Assembly (NCBI GenBank): GCA_963973975.1
Contig: CAXBCF010000002.1
Span: forward strand, 133,402-197,401
DNA from: UBA1494_A sp963973975
GTDB lineage: Bacteria; Bacteroidota; Bacteroidia; Flavobacteriales_E; Vicingaceae
Reading direction: 5' to 3'
DNA: 64,000 nucleotides
This document shows, piece by piece, positions 1-8,015 of this stretch. Within the stretch, counting starts at the first letter, position 1, and the number at the start of each line of letters is the position of its first letter. The notes beneath the pieces were generated by a model, which searched no databases, had not been told where the DNA came from, and saw only the letters and a list, made by a program, of their open reading frames with translations. The translations under genes were made by a program, and so were the position numbers.

Positions 1-287
1 TCTTTAAGTAAACTGAGCTTGTCAACAGAATGAATTAAATGCACAAAAGGAGCAATGTATTTTACTTTATTGCTTTGCAAATGCCCAATCATGTGCCATT
101 CAATATCAGTTGGCAATTTCTCGGCTTTGCTTTGCATTTCTTGTGCTTTATTTTCTCCAAAAACACGCTGACCCGCATCGTAAGCTGCTTGAATCATTTC
201 AACAGGTTTTGTTTTAGATACTGCAACCAAGCAAACACTAGATGGAAGACTTGTTTTTATTTTTTGAAGATTCTCGGCAATACTCAT
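1..287 (-). CDS. YggS/PROSC-family PLP homeostasis protein (N-terminal part)
   Basis: The minus strand from the ATG at 287 reads MSIAENLQKIKTSLPSSVCL and continues to the window edge. The stretch VAVSKTKP (PLP lysine about residue 25), the following GQRVFGENKAQE and then WHMIGHLQSNK are hallmarks of the YggS/PROSC family, a fold-type III PLP-binding protein that keeps pyridoxal phosphate and amino/keto-acid pools in balance. The gene is cut by the window: about 95 of the usual 220 or so residues are present. Its start overlaps the stop of the upstream DUF1015 gene as ATGA (284-287), so the two are probably translationally coupled. Family assignment is firm. The in vivo role is inferred from the family. 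Confidence 0.9.
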   Translation of the reverse strand, partial: MSIAENLQKIKTSLPSSVCLVAVSKTKPVEMIQAAYDAGQRVFGENKAQEMQSKAEKLPTDIEWHMIGHLQSNKVKYIAPFVHLIHSVDKLSLLK

Positions 288-1543
288 AAATTTAAAAATT
301 CATTTATTCTGTAAACAGTTAATCCACTTCGAAGTTTAGGTTCAATCCAAGTGCTTTTTGGTGGCATGATTTGATCGGCATCGGCAATTGCTTTTAATTG
401 TTGCATGCTGACAGGAAAATGTGAAAAAGCAACTTTCGCTTTTCCCTTGTTTACAGCTGCCATTAACCCTGTAACGCCATCTAAACCACCTTTGAAATAA
501 ATTCGTTCATTGGTTCTTAAATCTTCAATTCCTAGAATAGGCGCTAATAAATGATTGGTTAAAATGGAAACATCTAAACTGTCTACTACATTTTTTTCAT
601 CGTACAATTCTTTCTTTGGAATCAAGCAATACCATTTTCCCTCTAAGTACATTCCAATTTCATGGTTTTGTTTTGGAACAAACTCTGAAGCGTTTATTTC
701 AGTGACTTCAAAGTTTTTTTGGATTTGAGTTAAAAAGGAGCTTGTTGAAAGTTGACCAAGATCAGTAATAAGTCGGTTGAATTCGTAGATTTTTAATTCT
801 TTTTCAGGTATAAAATAGCCCATAAAAAAGTTGTAATCCTCATCGCCTTTGTGATTTGGGTTGCTTTCTTTCAATTCCTTACCCAACAATGCCGATGAAG
901 CCGATCGATGATGCCCATCAGCAATGTAAATTGAGTCCACTTCCGAGAAGGCACGCTTAAGTTGTTTTACAGTTTCTTGATTGTTGATGACCCAAAAAGT
1001 ATGTTGGTCTTTGTTGGTGGTAGTGAAATCATATTCTGGCAGATTCTTGATTGTAGTTTGAGTAATTTTATCAATGGTTGAATGATTGGGGTAGGTAAAA
1101 CAAACCGGTTCCGCATTAATTTCAACTGTTTTTAAATAGTTTTTAAAAATCTCTTCACGATATGCGATGGTTGCTTCGTGTTTTTTTATCACTCGATTAA
1201 AATAGTCTTCAACTGAAGCGCAAGCAATAATGCCTAAGTAAACATGCCCTTCTTTTATTTGTCGATAAATATAGTAGGAGGGTGCATCATCTTGAATCAA
1301 AATTTTTTGATCTACGAAATCTTGAAATTTGGTTTTTACCTTTTCAAAACGCTCAACACTATTTGCCTCCGTCTTTTTTTGAGTTTTGTATTCCGGATTT
1401 AAAATGTGTAGAAATGTATATGGGTTTTCGTCAAGTTTAGAGATTAATGCTTTCTTTGAATAGGAGATGTATGAACGTGATGCTACTAAGTGCACCTTGT
1501 CTCTAGAAGCTCTATAAGCTTTGAATGGAATTACTTTTGCCAA
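284..1543 (-). CDS. DUF1015 family protein
   Basis: This 419-residue protein begins MAKVIPFKAYRASRDKV and has the features of the DUF1015 family: the N-terminal F-R-A region, a central YIADGHHR motif (in the stretch DSIYIADGHHRSAS) and a C-terminal region with GLMAAVNKGKAKVAF and MPPKSTWIEPKLRSGL. The biochemical activity of this family is not established. In many Bacteroidota it sits near serC and serA, as it does here two genes away, which suggests a link to serine or PLP-dependent metabolism. The ATGA overlap with the downstream YggS-type gene supports co-transcription and fits a PLP-related context. No signal peptide or membrane segment is visible, so it is probably cytoplasmic. Function is left open. 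Confidence 0.88.
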   Translation of the reverse strand: MAKVIPFKAYRASRDKVHLVASRSYISYSKKALISKLDENPYTFLHILNPEYKTQKKTEANSVERFEKVKTKFQDFVDQKILIQDDAPSYYIYRQIKEGHVYLGIIACASVEDYFNRVIKKHEATIAYREEIFKNYLKTVEINAEPVCFTYPNHSTIDKITQTTIKNLPEYDFTTTNKDQHTFWVINNQETVKQLKRAFSEVDSIYIADGHHRSASSALLGKELKESNPNHKGDEDYNFFMGYFIPEKELKIYEFNRLITDLGQLSTSSFLTQIQKNFEVTEINASEFVPKQNHEIGMYLEGKWYCLIPKKELYDEKNVVDSLDVSILTNHLLAPILGIEDLRTNERIYFKGGLDGVTGLMAAVNKGKAKVAFSHFPVSMQQLKAIADADQIMPPKSTWIEPKLRSGLTVYRINEFLNL

Positions 1544-1822
1544 GTCTATATTTTTTTGAGAAGCGAAGGTAAGAATACACGATTAAGAATTATCAATTAC
1601 TAATCTGATAATTATCAAATAGTATAAAAATCATTGTTGTCCGATAAAAGCAATATATTAATTTAATATTACAAAATTATATCGATTTAACTGCTTGATT
1701 ATAAATTAATTTTTTAAATTAAGCAATTTCAATTGAGCTATTTAAATCAATAGGGGTTCTTTTTAAAAATGTATATTTTTCATTTTTTTCGCCGTGAAAA
1801 AAACGTAATCGAAGATTCACGA

Positions 1823-2050
1823 ACACAAGTCAATAAATAAGAAGTGAGCTAAACAAAAAAAACTCGTCCTTTGAATTTTTATTTTTTCCAAATTTTATAA
1901 ATCCTAAGTTCAGCCGAGTGATCTTCCATCACAGATGGAAGCTTCTCGGTTTCTCTAAGAATTTATTTCATTTTCCAAAAAACAAATTCTAGGGACAGCT
2001 TAAAAATCAACATCCGATTTTTAAAAATATTTTTTTTCGGACACTTGTGT
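1823..2050. repeat. Long imperfect palindrome, MITE-like or structured element
   Basis: The 574-bp gap 1544-2117 has no convincing gene. It holds a long imperfect inverted repeat. The tip is CTTCCATC (1923-1930) paired with GATGGAAG (1934-1941) around a 3-nt loop, flanked by CCGAG (1914-1918) and CTCGG (1945-1949). Outside this the arms still match roughly, for example CCTAAG against CTAAG, GAATTT against AAATTC and GTCC (1866-1869) against GGAC (1993-1996). The outermost match is ACACAAGT (1823-1830) with ACTTGTGT (2043-2050). I could not see a clear target-site duplication. It could be a non-autonomous transposon remnant or a folded RNA. The rest of the gap is AT-rich with nothing I recognise. 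Confidence 0.55.
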
Positions 2051-2061
2051 ATAAATAAAAA

Positions 2062-2090
2062 AAGCAACCTCGTTGGTACCGAGATTGCTT
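2062..2090 (-). terminator. Rho-independent terminator of the small secreted protein gene
   Basis: AAGCAACCTCG (2062-2072) pairs with CGAGATTGCTT (2080-2090) with one mismatch around a 7-nt loop. Read on the minus strand the stem is followed by a run of T, about 28 bp after the stop of the gene ending at 2118. Confidence 0.8.
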
Positions 2091-2117
2091 AAATCAATAA
2101 GTTTTATTTATCGCTTT

Positions 2118-2621
2118 TTAGTCAAGCATTGCAATTTTGTAATCAGAACCTAGAATGCGCTCTTGTTCTTTTAGCATGTTTTCAGTGTATGCTTTGTTGT
2201 AGTCAAACTGACCGCTATGTTTTTCAAATTCAATTAAAGCAATCGGGAAATCCAAATTGGAATAGTTGATTCCTTCTTCTTCTTTAATTAAATCAACATC
2301 AAATTTAAACTCTTTCAAAAGCTCAACTTCTTTTGGGTTAACCTTTGTATCGATACTAATTCTTTTTGTTACGTATGCCGTTTGAGAAAATTCTACGGTG
2401 TATTTTTTATTTCTTTCTAAATCCATGATGAATTTCCCATTGGCTTTTGTTTCGTAAGATGAAACAAGCTTGTTTCCATCATATAGTTTTACGGTTACTT
2501 TATTATCTTTTTTACTTTCAGTAAAAATTTTTCCACTAAAAGGTAAAAGGCTGCTTCCATTTTGTGCAATTAGACTTCCAAAAAGAAAAGACAGTAAAAA
2601 GAAGGTGGCTATTTTTTTCAT
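2118..2621 (-). CDS. Small secreted protein with carboxypeptidase-regulatory-like domain
   Basis: This is a 167-residue protein with a signal peptide (MKKIATFFLLSFLFGSLIAQ, cleavage probably after Ala19). Residues about 25-90 resemble the carboxypeptidase D regulatory-like beta-sandwich common in Bacteroidota cell-envelope proteins: GKIFTESKKDNKVTVKLYDG, then KANGKFIMDLERNKKYTVEF. The C-terminal part (FPIALIEFEKHSGQFDYNKA) is a segment also seen in secreted proteins of this phylum. It has no lipobox and no C-terminal sorting domain, so it is probably periplasmic. It forms a single-gene unit with its own terminator, lying between the serC-serA unit and the DUF1015 gene. Precise function is unknown. 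Confidence 0.7.
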   Translation of the reverse strand: MKKIATFFLLSFLFGSLIAQNGSSLLPFSGKIFTESKKDNKVTVKLYDGNKLVSSYETKANGKFIMDLERNKKYTVEFSQTAYVTKRISIDTKVNPKEVELLKEFKFDVDLIKEEEGINYSNLDFPIALIEFEKHSGQFDYNKAYTENMLKEQERILGSDYKIAMLD

Positions 2622-2743
2622 GACGATTGGTTTTATAATGTTATAATTTATGCAGTAAAAGTAGGGGCACAGTTTAGTGAAGTTCTATGCATAAATCCTA
2701 AACTCAAAAAATAGGTAAATCACCTAATACATGAAAAGTAAAA

Positions 2744-2774
2744 AAACTCCTATTCAATTTAAGAACAGGAGTTT
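2744..2774 (-). terminator. Terminator after serA
   Basis: AACTCCTATTC (2745-2755) pairs with GAACAGGAGTT (2763-2773) with one mismatch, flanked by A and T runs. It lies about 30 bp past the serA stop on the minus strand, so the serC-serA unit ends here. Confidence 0.78.
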
Positions 2775-2804
2775 AAAAAATATGTTTTGAAATTAGAAGG
2801 AGGT

Positions 2805-3764
2805 CTAAGCTTTTACTTTAGCGTAAAAATTTATAATATTTTCTGCGAGCTCAGTTCCAATTCGATCTTGAGCTTCTTCAGTTGCAGCTCCAATATGTGG
2901 ACTTAATGAAATTTTTGGATGAATGAGTAATTCCTTCATAGGGTTTGGTTCGTTGTCAAAAACATCTAAAGCAGCATGTGCTAATTTACCTGAATCTAAT
3001 GCTTCAATCAATGCTTTCTCATCAACAGTTCCACCTCTTGAAGCGTTCACCAAAATACTTCCTTTTTTCATAAGTGCAAACTCATTGGCTCCAACTACTG
3101 GCTCAAGGCTGCTAGGAATATTTAAACTCACAAAATCTGCCTGTCTCAATAAATCCTCTTTACCAATATTAGGAACATTGCAATCAATTATTTGTCCTGA
3201 AATTTTTAAAGTGATTGTAAAATTTCCTGAATTTCTATCGTGTACTAACACATTCAATCCGCAGCCAATTGCATATCTAGCTAACTCTTGACCTATTCTG
3301 CCAAAACCAATAATGCCTAGTGTTTTTCCTCTTAGTTCAATTCCTTTAGCGTATTTTTTCTTTAATCCTTTAAAGTCACTAGCTCCGTTTTTTGGCATTT
3401 CTCGATTAGAGTCATATAAAAAACGCACAGTTCCAAATAAATGTGCCATTACTAGTTCAGCAACAGATTGAGAAGAAGAGGCAGGAGTATTAAATACCTC
3501 TATGCCTTTATTTCTTCCATATTCCACGTCAATGTTATCCATTCCAACGCCACCTCTGCCGATCATTTTTAAACCGGGACAAGCATCAATTAAGTCTTTA
3601 CGCACTTTTGTAGCGGAACGAACCAATAAAACCTCATAGCCTTCCTTATTTATAGTATCGATTAAATCTTCTTGAGCAATTGTATCAGTAACAACAGTAA
3701 AACCTTCTTTCTCTAATTCTATTTTTCCTGATGTTGCTATTCCGTCATTGGCTAAAATTTTCAT
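2805..3764 (-). CDS. serA: D-3-phosphoglycerate dehydrogenase (short form)
   Basis: This enzyme catalyses NAD-dependent oxidation of 3-phosphoglycerate to 3-phosphohydroxypyruvate, the first step of serine biosynthesis. The 319-residue protein is the short type without a C-terminal ACT domain, so feedback inhibition by serine through ACT is not expected. Seen in the sequence: the Rossmann motif GFGRIG (153-158), the catalytic Arg region NASRGGTVDE and the catalytic His in SPHIGAATEE. It follows serC by 47 bp on the same strand, and a terminator follows it, so the two form a serine-synthesis operon. The D-2-hydroxyacid dehydrogenase family has several substrates; the serC neighbour is what makes serA the best name. 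Confidence 0.9.
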   Translation of the reverse strand: MKILANDGIATSGKIELEKEGFTVVTDTIAQEDLIDTINKEGYEVLLVRSATKVRKDLIDACPGLKMIGRGGVGMDNIDVEYGRNKGIEVFNTPASSSQSVAELVMAHLFGTVRFLYDSNREMPKNGASDFKGLKKKYAKGIELRGKTLGIIGFGRIGQELARYAIGCGLNVLVHDRNSGNFTITLKISGQIIDCNVPNIGKEDLLRQADFVSLNIPSSLEPVVGANEFALMKKGSILVNASRGGTVDEKALIEALDSGKLAHAALDVFDNEPNPMKELLIHPKISLSPHIGAATEEAQDRIGTELAENIINFYAKVKA

Positions 3765-3811
3765 GGTATGTTTTTCTTTCTAAATGAATAAATAAAGATT
3801 AACTAGGTTGC

Positions 3812-4885
3812 TTAACCCTTTTTGTTTTCTAATTCTTTCATAACATCAACTAAAACTTGCACACTTTCTAAAGGTAAAGCATTGTACATGGAAGCTCTGT
3901 AGCCGCCTGCTGAGCGATGCCCTTTTATTCCACTGATGTTAGCAGCTTTCCACAAAGCATCAAAGTCTGCTTGTAATGCCTCATTAGCTAAGTTAAAGGT
4001 GGCGTTCATGTTTGAACGATCTTCTTTTTCAGTATTTCCAACAAAAAGGGAATTTCGATCAATTTCACTATAAATAAGGTCAGCTTTAGCTTGATTAACG
4101 CCTTCAATCCAACTAACTCCTCCATTTTTTTTCAACCATTCAAGCGTCAACATGCTTACATAAATTGGAAAAACAGGTGGTGTATTAAACATTGAATCTT
4201 TGGCAATGTGTGTTTCTAAGTCGAGCATGGTAGGAATCTTATTTCCTGTTTTACCCAAACTACTTTCTTTTACAATGTAAAGCGTTGTTCCTGCAGGACC
4301 CATGTTTTTTTGTGCTCCGGCATAAATCAAATCAAAATCTGAAACTTTAATTTTTTTGCTAAAAATATCAGATGACATATCACACAAAAGTGGAATTCTA
4401 CTTATTGGAAACTGCTTAAATTGAGTTCCATAGATCGTATTGTTTGAGGTGAAATGCAAGTAAGCAGCATCATTAGGGATCCCATAATTCTTAGGAATAT
4501 AACTGTAGTTTTTATCTTCGCTACTCGCAACTTCTACAACATCACCAACTATTCCTGCTTCTTTGATTGCTTTTTTTGCCCAAACACCAGTGTTGAGGTA
4601 TGCTGCTTTTCCACCTTTTGGCATAAAGTTATAAGCTGCTTTTAAAAAGCCCAAACTAGCTCCACCTTGCAAAAAGAGAACTTGATATCCATCTGGAACG
4701 TCAAGTAATTCTTTCACGAGTGCTCTCGCATTTTCCATTACATCAATAAAATCTTTGCTTCGATGAGAAATTTCTATCAAAGAAAGGTTTAAACCGTTGA
4801 AATCTTTAACTGCCTCAGATGCTTTTTGCAGAACTTCTTGCGGTAGAATACAAGGCCCTGCACTAAAATTATGAACTTTTGTCAT
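3812..4885 (-). CDS. serC: Phosphoserine aminotransferase
   Basis: This PLP enzyme converts 3-phosphohydroxypyruvate and glutamate to O-phosphoserine. Homologues also act on 3-hydroxy-4-phosphohydroxythreonine in PLP synthesis. The ATG at 4885 (MTKVHNFSAGPCILP) is chosen over an upstream in-frame ATG at 4915, because SerC proteins begin just before the conserved NFSAGP motif; this gives 357 residues. The PLP lysine is in the stretch IYAGAQKNMGPAG, and GHRSAGGYRASMYNA near the C-terminus is the substrate-binding region. It is the first gene of the serC-serA unit and is divergent from rpmE2. No phosphoserine phosphatase gene is in the window. Confidence 0.93.
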   Translation of the reverse strand: MTKVHNFSAGPCILPQEVLQKASEAVKDFNGLNLSLIEISHRSKDFIDVMENARALVKELLDVPDGYQVLFLQGGASLGFLKAAYNFMPKGGKAAYLNTGVWAKKAIKEAGIVGDVVEVASSEDKNYSYIPKNYGIPNDAAYLHFTSNNTIYGTQFKQFPISRIPLLCDMSSDIFSKKIKVSDFDLIYAGAQKNMGPAGTTLYIVKESSLGKTGNKIPTMLDLETHIAKDSMFNTPPVFPIYVSMLTLEWLKKNGGVSWIEGVNQAKADLIYSEIDRNSLFVGNTEKEDRSNMNATFNLANEALQADFDALWKAANISGIKGHRSAGGYRASMYNALPLESVQVLVDVMKELENKKG

Positions 4886-5014
4886 GCTTGAATATTTTAA
4901 GCTGCTAAATTGCAAAAAAAATAGCTAAAAAGAGAAGAAAAGCTCCACTGCTTTCTTTTGTAATCATTAAATATACGTTAAAATTAAATCCCTTTAAATA
5001 AAAATGATTGTGAT

Positions 5015-5044
5015 TTGTTTGAAAATGAATTAATCGTATATTTG
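5015..5044 (+). promoter_or_regulatory. Bacteroidota-type promoter of rpmE2
   Basis: A TTG at 5015-5017 and TATATTTG at 5037-5044 are separated by 19 bp, matching the -33/-7 consensus of Bacteroidota primary sigma factor promoters. The start codon of the L31 gene follows 29 bp downstream. Confidence 0.75.
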
Positions 5045-5073
5045 CGCTCCAATTTTTTTAAGTAAAAAGCATC

Positions 5074-5358
5074 ATGAAAAAAGAAATCCATCCGGAGAAT
5101 TATCGAAAAGTTGTGTTTAAAGACATGTCTAATGATTACTCATTTATGAGCCGTTCAACAGCAGAAACAAGAGACACAATTGAGTGGGAAGACGGAAACG
5201 AATATCCTTTAATTAAATTAGAGATTTCTCATAAATCTCACCCATTCTTTACTGGAAAAATGAAATTAGTTGATACTGCAGGTAGAATCGATAAATTCAA
5301 AAACAGATATAAAAAGTTTGATAAAAAGACAGAAGCTACAACTGATGAAGAAAAGTAG
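5074..5358 (+). CDS. rpmE2: 50S ribosomal protein L31 type B
   Basis: This 94-residue protein begins MKKEIHPENYRKVVF and contains SHPFFTGKMKLVDTAGRIDKF, the signature of L31. It lacks the CxxC zinc motif, so it is the zinc-free type B form. It is part of the large ribosomal subunit and contributes to bridging the subunits. It has its own promoter (5015-5044) and a strong terminator (5383-5416), so it is a single-gene transcription unit. Zinc-free paralogues are often zinc-regulated in other phyla, but no Zur-like palindrome was recognised here and this may be the only L31. Confidence 0.95.
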   Translation: MKKEIHPENYRKVVFKDMSNDYSFMSRSTAETRDTIEWEDGNEYPLIKLEISHKSHPFFTGKMKLVDTAGRIDKFKNRYKKFDKKTEATTDEEK

Positions 5359-5382
5359 TCATCGTTTTTTACAACAAAACAA

Positions 5383-5416
5383 AAGCCTCGCTAATTTTTA
5401 GTGAGGCTTTTTTATT
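5383..5416 (+). terminator. Terminator after rpmE2
   Basis: AAGCCTCGCTAA (5383-5394) pairs with TTAGTGAGGCTT (5398-5409) around a TTT loop with one G-T pair, and is followed by a run of T. Confidence 0.9.
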
Positions 5417-5449
5417 TGTTTAAAGTTGAAGGTCTTGCTGATTGATGAG

Positions 5450-6301
5450 CTAGCTTAGTAATACATTCCATGCCTCATCAATTTTTGCATCGCACAACAA
5501 ATCTTTTGCAAGTCGCTGTTTTTCTTCCCAAGAATCTGGGATTGTGTTGCTCTGGGAATAATTCTTTACAACTTTTTCTGATGGTAAAGCTTCTACATTG
5601 CCTAACATCCCAAGGTCGTTTCCAGATAATATTTTACTCGTTCTAATTTTTTCAGGAAGTTGATCTACTCCAATGCCTTTTTGGCGGATGGGTTTGGGTA
5701 CTTCAAATAACGCATCACCGTATGCACGAACATAATAATCACCTCCCATTCGACCGACTAAATCAATTTTTGTTTGATCAATGGCGCCTTCTTCATCGAG
5801 TAAGTCATCATTGATGTGCATTAAAACTACTTCGGCAATGATTAAGTTGCCTGCGCCACCTTCATCGCCCAATTCAATCACTTCACGAACTTTGCATTCC
5901 AATTGCACCGGAGATTCTTTTACTCTTGCTGGCTTCACCAATTTGGAAGCAATAGGCGTAAGGCCTGATTTTACAAATTCATCTACTCCTTTTTCGTAAG
6001 CCGTGCTTGAAAGCGACATTTGCTGAACGATTGGATAGTTGACAATGTTGATTACCACTTCCATGGTTTCTTTCACATTGTGGTAAGTGTCTTTTTGAGT
6101 GTTGGTTCTGCCGCTTTTGGCAGGAGAAAAAATTACAATCGGCGGATTGGCACTGAATACATTAAAGAAACTAAAAGGGCTTAGGTTTCGATTACCGTCT
6201 TTATCGACAGTGGAGGCGAAAGCAATTGGACGAGGTCCAACCGCGCTTAATAAGTGATGGTGTAATTTACCAAGTGATGTTTCTTTAGGATCAATTGTCA
6301 T
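5450..6301 (-). CDS. Flavin reductase-like (FMN-binding split-barrel) protein
   Basis: A 283-residue cytoplasmic protein of the flavin reductase-like / flavoredoxin family (split-barrel FMN-binding fold). The core is visible in residues about 1-200: GKLHHHLLSAVGPRPIAFAS, then GNRNLSPFSFFNVFSANPP, a typical FMN phosphate- and isoalloxazine-contacting region, and KDTYHNVKETMEVVINIVNY. A C-terminal extension of about 80 residues follows. Family members reduce flavins with NAD(P)H or act as FMN oxidoreductases on varied substrates; the substrate here is unknown. It is convergent with rpmE2 and separated from the next gene by the tRNA-Leu promoter region. Confidence 0.85.
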   Translation of the reverse strand: MTIDPKETSLGKLHHHLLSAVGPRPIAFASTVDKDGNRNLSPFSFFNVFSANPPIVIFSPAKSGRTNTQKDTYHNVKETMEVVINIVNYPIVQQMSLSSTAYEKGVDEFVKSGLTPIASKLVKPARVKESPVQLECKVREVIELGDEGGAGNLIIAEVVLMHINDDLLDEEGAIDQTKIDLVGRMGGDYYVRAYGDALFEVPKPIRQKGIGVDQLPEKIRTSKILSGNDLGMLGNVEALPSEKVVKNYSQSNTIPDSWEEKQRLAKDLLCDAKIDEAWNVLLS

Positions 6302-6453
6302 GTGCTTGTTTTTTGATGAACAAAGGTATTAAGAAAATGGTAGTTAGATTTGATGATATTAAGGTTGTTATTAAAGAGTTATTATTTTTTTTTGATTTAA
6401 AAATCAATCCTAAATTCCCCAATCAAATTCCTTCATTATATTTAAAAAAATAG

Positions 6454-6461
6454 TACTTTTG
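6454..6461 (+). promoter_or_regulatory. -7 element of the tRNA-Leu promoter
   Basis: TACTTTTG matches the TAnnTTTG consensus and lies 42 bp upstream of the mature tRNA 5' end. No clear TTG is seen at the -33 position. Confidence 0.55.
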
Positions 6462-6503
6462 CCGTCCTGTTTGAAGAAGCAGTTGTTCGTTTATTCTTGC
6501 AAT

Positions 6504-6588
6504 GCGGATGTGGTGAAATTGGTAGACACGCTAGACTTAGGATCTAGTGCCGCGAGGCTTGGGGGTTCGAGTCCCTTCATCCGCACCA
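6504..6588 (+). tRNA. tRNA-Leu (anticodon TAG)
   Basis: The acceptor stem GCGGATG (6504-6510) pairs with CATCCGC (6578-6584), followed by A and an encoded CCA (6586-6588). The anticodon arm is CTAGA (6531-6535) with TCTAG (6543-6547) around the 7-nt loop CTTAGGA, which places the anticodon TAG at 6538-6540. A long variable arm (class II tRNA) lies between it and the T arm with GGTTCGAGTCC. Together these identify a leucine tRNA reading CUA-type codons. It is followed by a terminator and then tig. Confidence 0.97.
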
Positions 6589-6593
6589 AATAA

Positions 6594-6628
6594 ATGGCGT
6601 AAGGCTTAGCTTCTACGCCATTTTTTTT
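6594..6628 (+). terminator. Terminator between tRNA-Leu and tig
   Basis: ATGGCGTA (6594-6601) pairs with TACGCCAT (6614-6621), followed by a run of T. It ends tRNA transcription 16 bp before the tig start codon, so it could also attenuate read-through into tig. Confidence 0.85.
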
Positions 6629-6644
6629 AAAATAAAATTCAAAG

Positions 6645-8003
6645 ATGGAAGTAGTAAAAAAAGACATTGATCAGCTGAATGCTGAAGTAACAATTAAGAT
6701 TGGAGAGACTGACTACAAAGACAAAGTAGAACAAGCTTTAAAAAACTACCGCAAACAAGCAAAAATGCCCGGATTTAGACCGGGAATGGTGCCAATGGGC
6801 ATGATTAAAAAAATGGTGGGAACCAATATTTTAGTCGATGAAATTAACCGTTTATTATCTGAAAAGTTAAATAAATTCATTGGTGAAGAAAAACTAAACA
6901 TTCTTGGAAATCCTTTGCCAAAAGAAGAATCAGATAGAAACATTGATTGGGAAAAACAAAAAGAGTTTGATTTTACCTATGAATTAGGCCTTGCTCCTGA
7001 AGTTAACGTTAGCTTGAGCGAGAAAGACAAGTTTGACCAGTATAAAATCAAGGTTACCGATAAAATGGTGAACGAGCAAATCAATGAAATTGCCAAGCAA
7101 TACGGCAAAATGGTTGAGGTGAACCAAGCTGAAGAAGAAGACATGCTTTATGGAACTTTTCAAGAATTGGAAAAGGGAAAAGTAAAAGAAGAAGGGATCA
7201 GCAATCAAACCGTATTGAATTTGCGTTCAATCGAGAAAAAAGGAGACCGCAAAGCTTTTATTGGTAAAAAAATAGGTGATGTAATAAAATTTAAACCACA
7301 AAACATTGCTAGTGCAAATTATGTTGCATCGTGGTTGGGAATTGAAGAAAAATACATAAAAGATCAAAAGTCTGAATTTCAATTTTCTATTGAAAAAATC
7401 AATAGAATGGAGCCAGCTACTTTAAATCAAGAGTTTTTTGATAAGATTTATGGCAAGGATAATGTAAAATCTGAAGCTGAAATGCAGGAGAAAATTAGAG
7501 CGGAAATGGAGAAGGGTTACAATAACTCCGGTGTTCAATTATTGGAAAGAGAAATTCAAGACTATTTGCTTAAAAAAGCGAAACTGCAATTGCCTGATAA
7601 CTTTATGAAAAAATGGTTGCAGGTTGCCAACGAAAAGCCAGTGACTAAAGAGCAAATTGAAGAAGAATACGAACAATACGCAACTGGTTTAAAATGGCAA
7701 TTGATTGAAAATAAATTAGTCAAAGACCACAATGTTGAGGTAAGTAGAGAGGATTTAAAAGCACATACCATCGATATGATTCGTCAGCAATTGGCGAGCA
7801 TGGGACAAAATTTTATGGGAGAAGCTGAAATGGAAGAAACAGCTGACCGAATTTTGGGCAATCAAGATGAGGCTAGAAGGCTTTACGACCAAATCTTACA
7901 AACTAAATTAAGAGAAGTTTACCTTAAAGCGGTAAAAATCAAGGAACGTGAAGTTAGCTATGATGATTTCCTTAAATTAGCGGAGAAAAAAAGAAATAAC
8001 TAG
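6645..8003 (+). CDS. tig: Trigger factor (ribosome-associated chaperone)
   Basis: Trigger factor binds the ribosomal exit tunnel and shields nascent chains. The 452-residue protein begins MEVVKKDIDQLNAEVTIKI and has the ribosome-docking signature in the form PGFRPGMVP (residues about 43-51; GFRxGxxP in the family). The central peptidyl-prolyl isomerase-like region is divergent, as is usual in this phylum, and a long helical C-terminal domain follows (LDKIYGKDNV-like F-D-K-I-Y-G stretch at about 265, KMKKWLQ-like helix later). It is followed by clpP after 12 bp and clpX, a widespread chaperone-protease arrangement. Confidence 0.95.
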   Translation: MEVVKKDIDQLNAEVTIKIGETDYKDKVEQALKNYRKQAKMPGFRPGMVPMGMIKKMVGTNILVDEINRLLSEKLNKFIGEEKLNILGNPLPKEESDRNIDWEKQKEFDFTYELGLAPEVNVSLSEKDKFDQYKIKVTDKMVNEQINEIAKQYGKMVEVNQAEEEDMLYGTFQELEKGKVKEEGISNQTVLNLRSIEKKGDRKAFIGKKIGDVIKFKPQNIASANYVASWLGIEEKYIKDQKSEFQFSIEKINRMEPATLNQEFFDKIYGKDNVKSEAEMQEKIRAEMEKGYNNSGVQLLEREIQDYLLKKAKLQLPDNFMKKWLQVANEKPVTKEQIEEEYEQYATGLKWQLIENKLVKDHNVEVSREDLKAHTIDMIRQQLASMGQNFMGEAEMEETADRILGNQDEARRLYDQILQTKLREVYLKAVKIKEREVSYDDFLKLAEKKRNN

Positions 8004-8015
8004 AAATATAAAACA

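Noticed and set aside
39..314. Plus-strand open frame at the left edge
   Set aside because: It overlaps the minus-strand YggS-type gene, whose protein matches a known family; the plus-strand frame has no family features.
4454..4645. Antisense frame inside serC
   Set aside because: Shadow of the serC coding sequence on the other strand, with no supporting motif.
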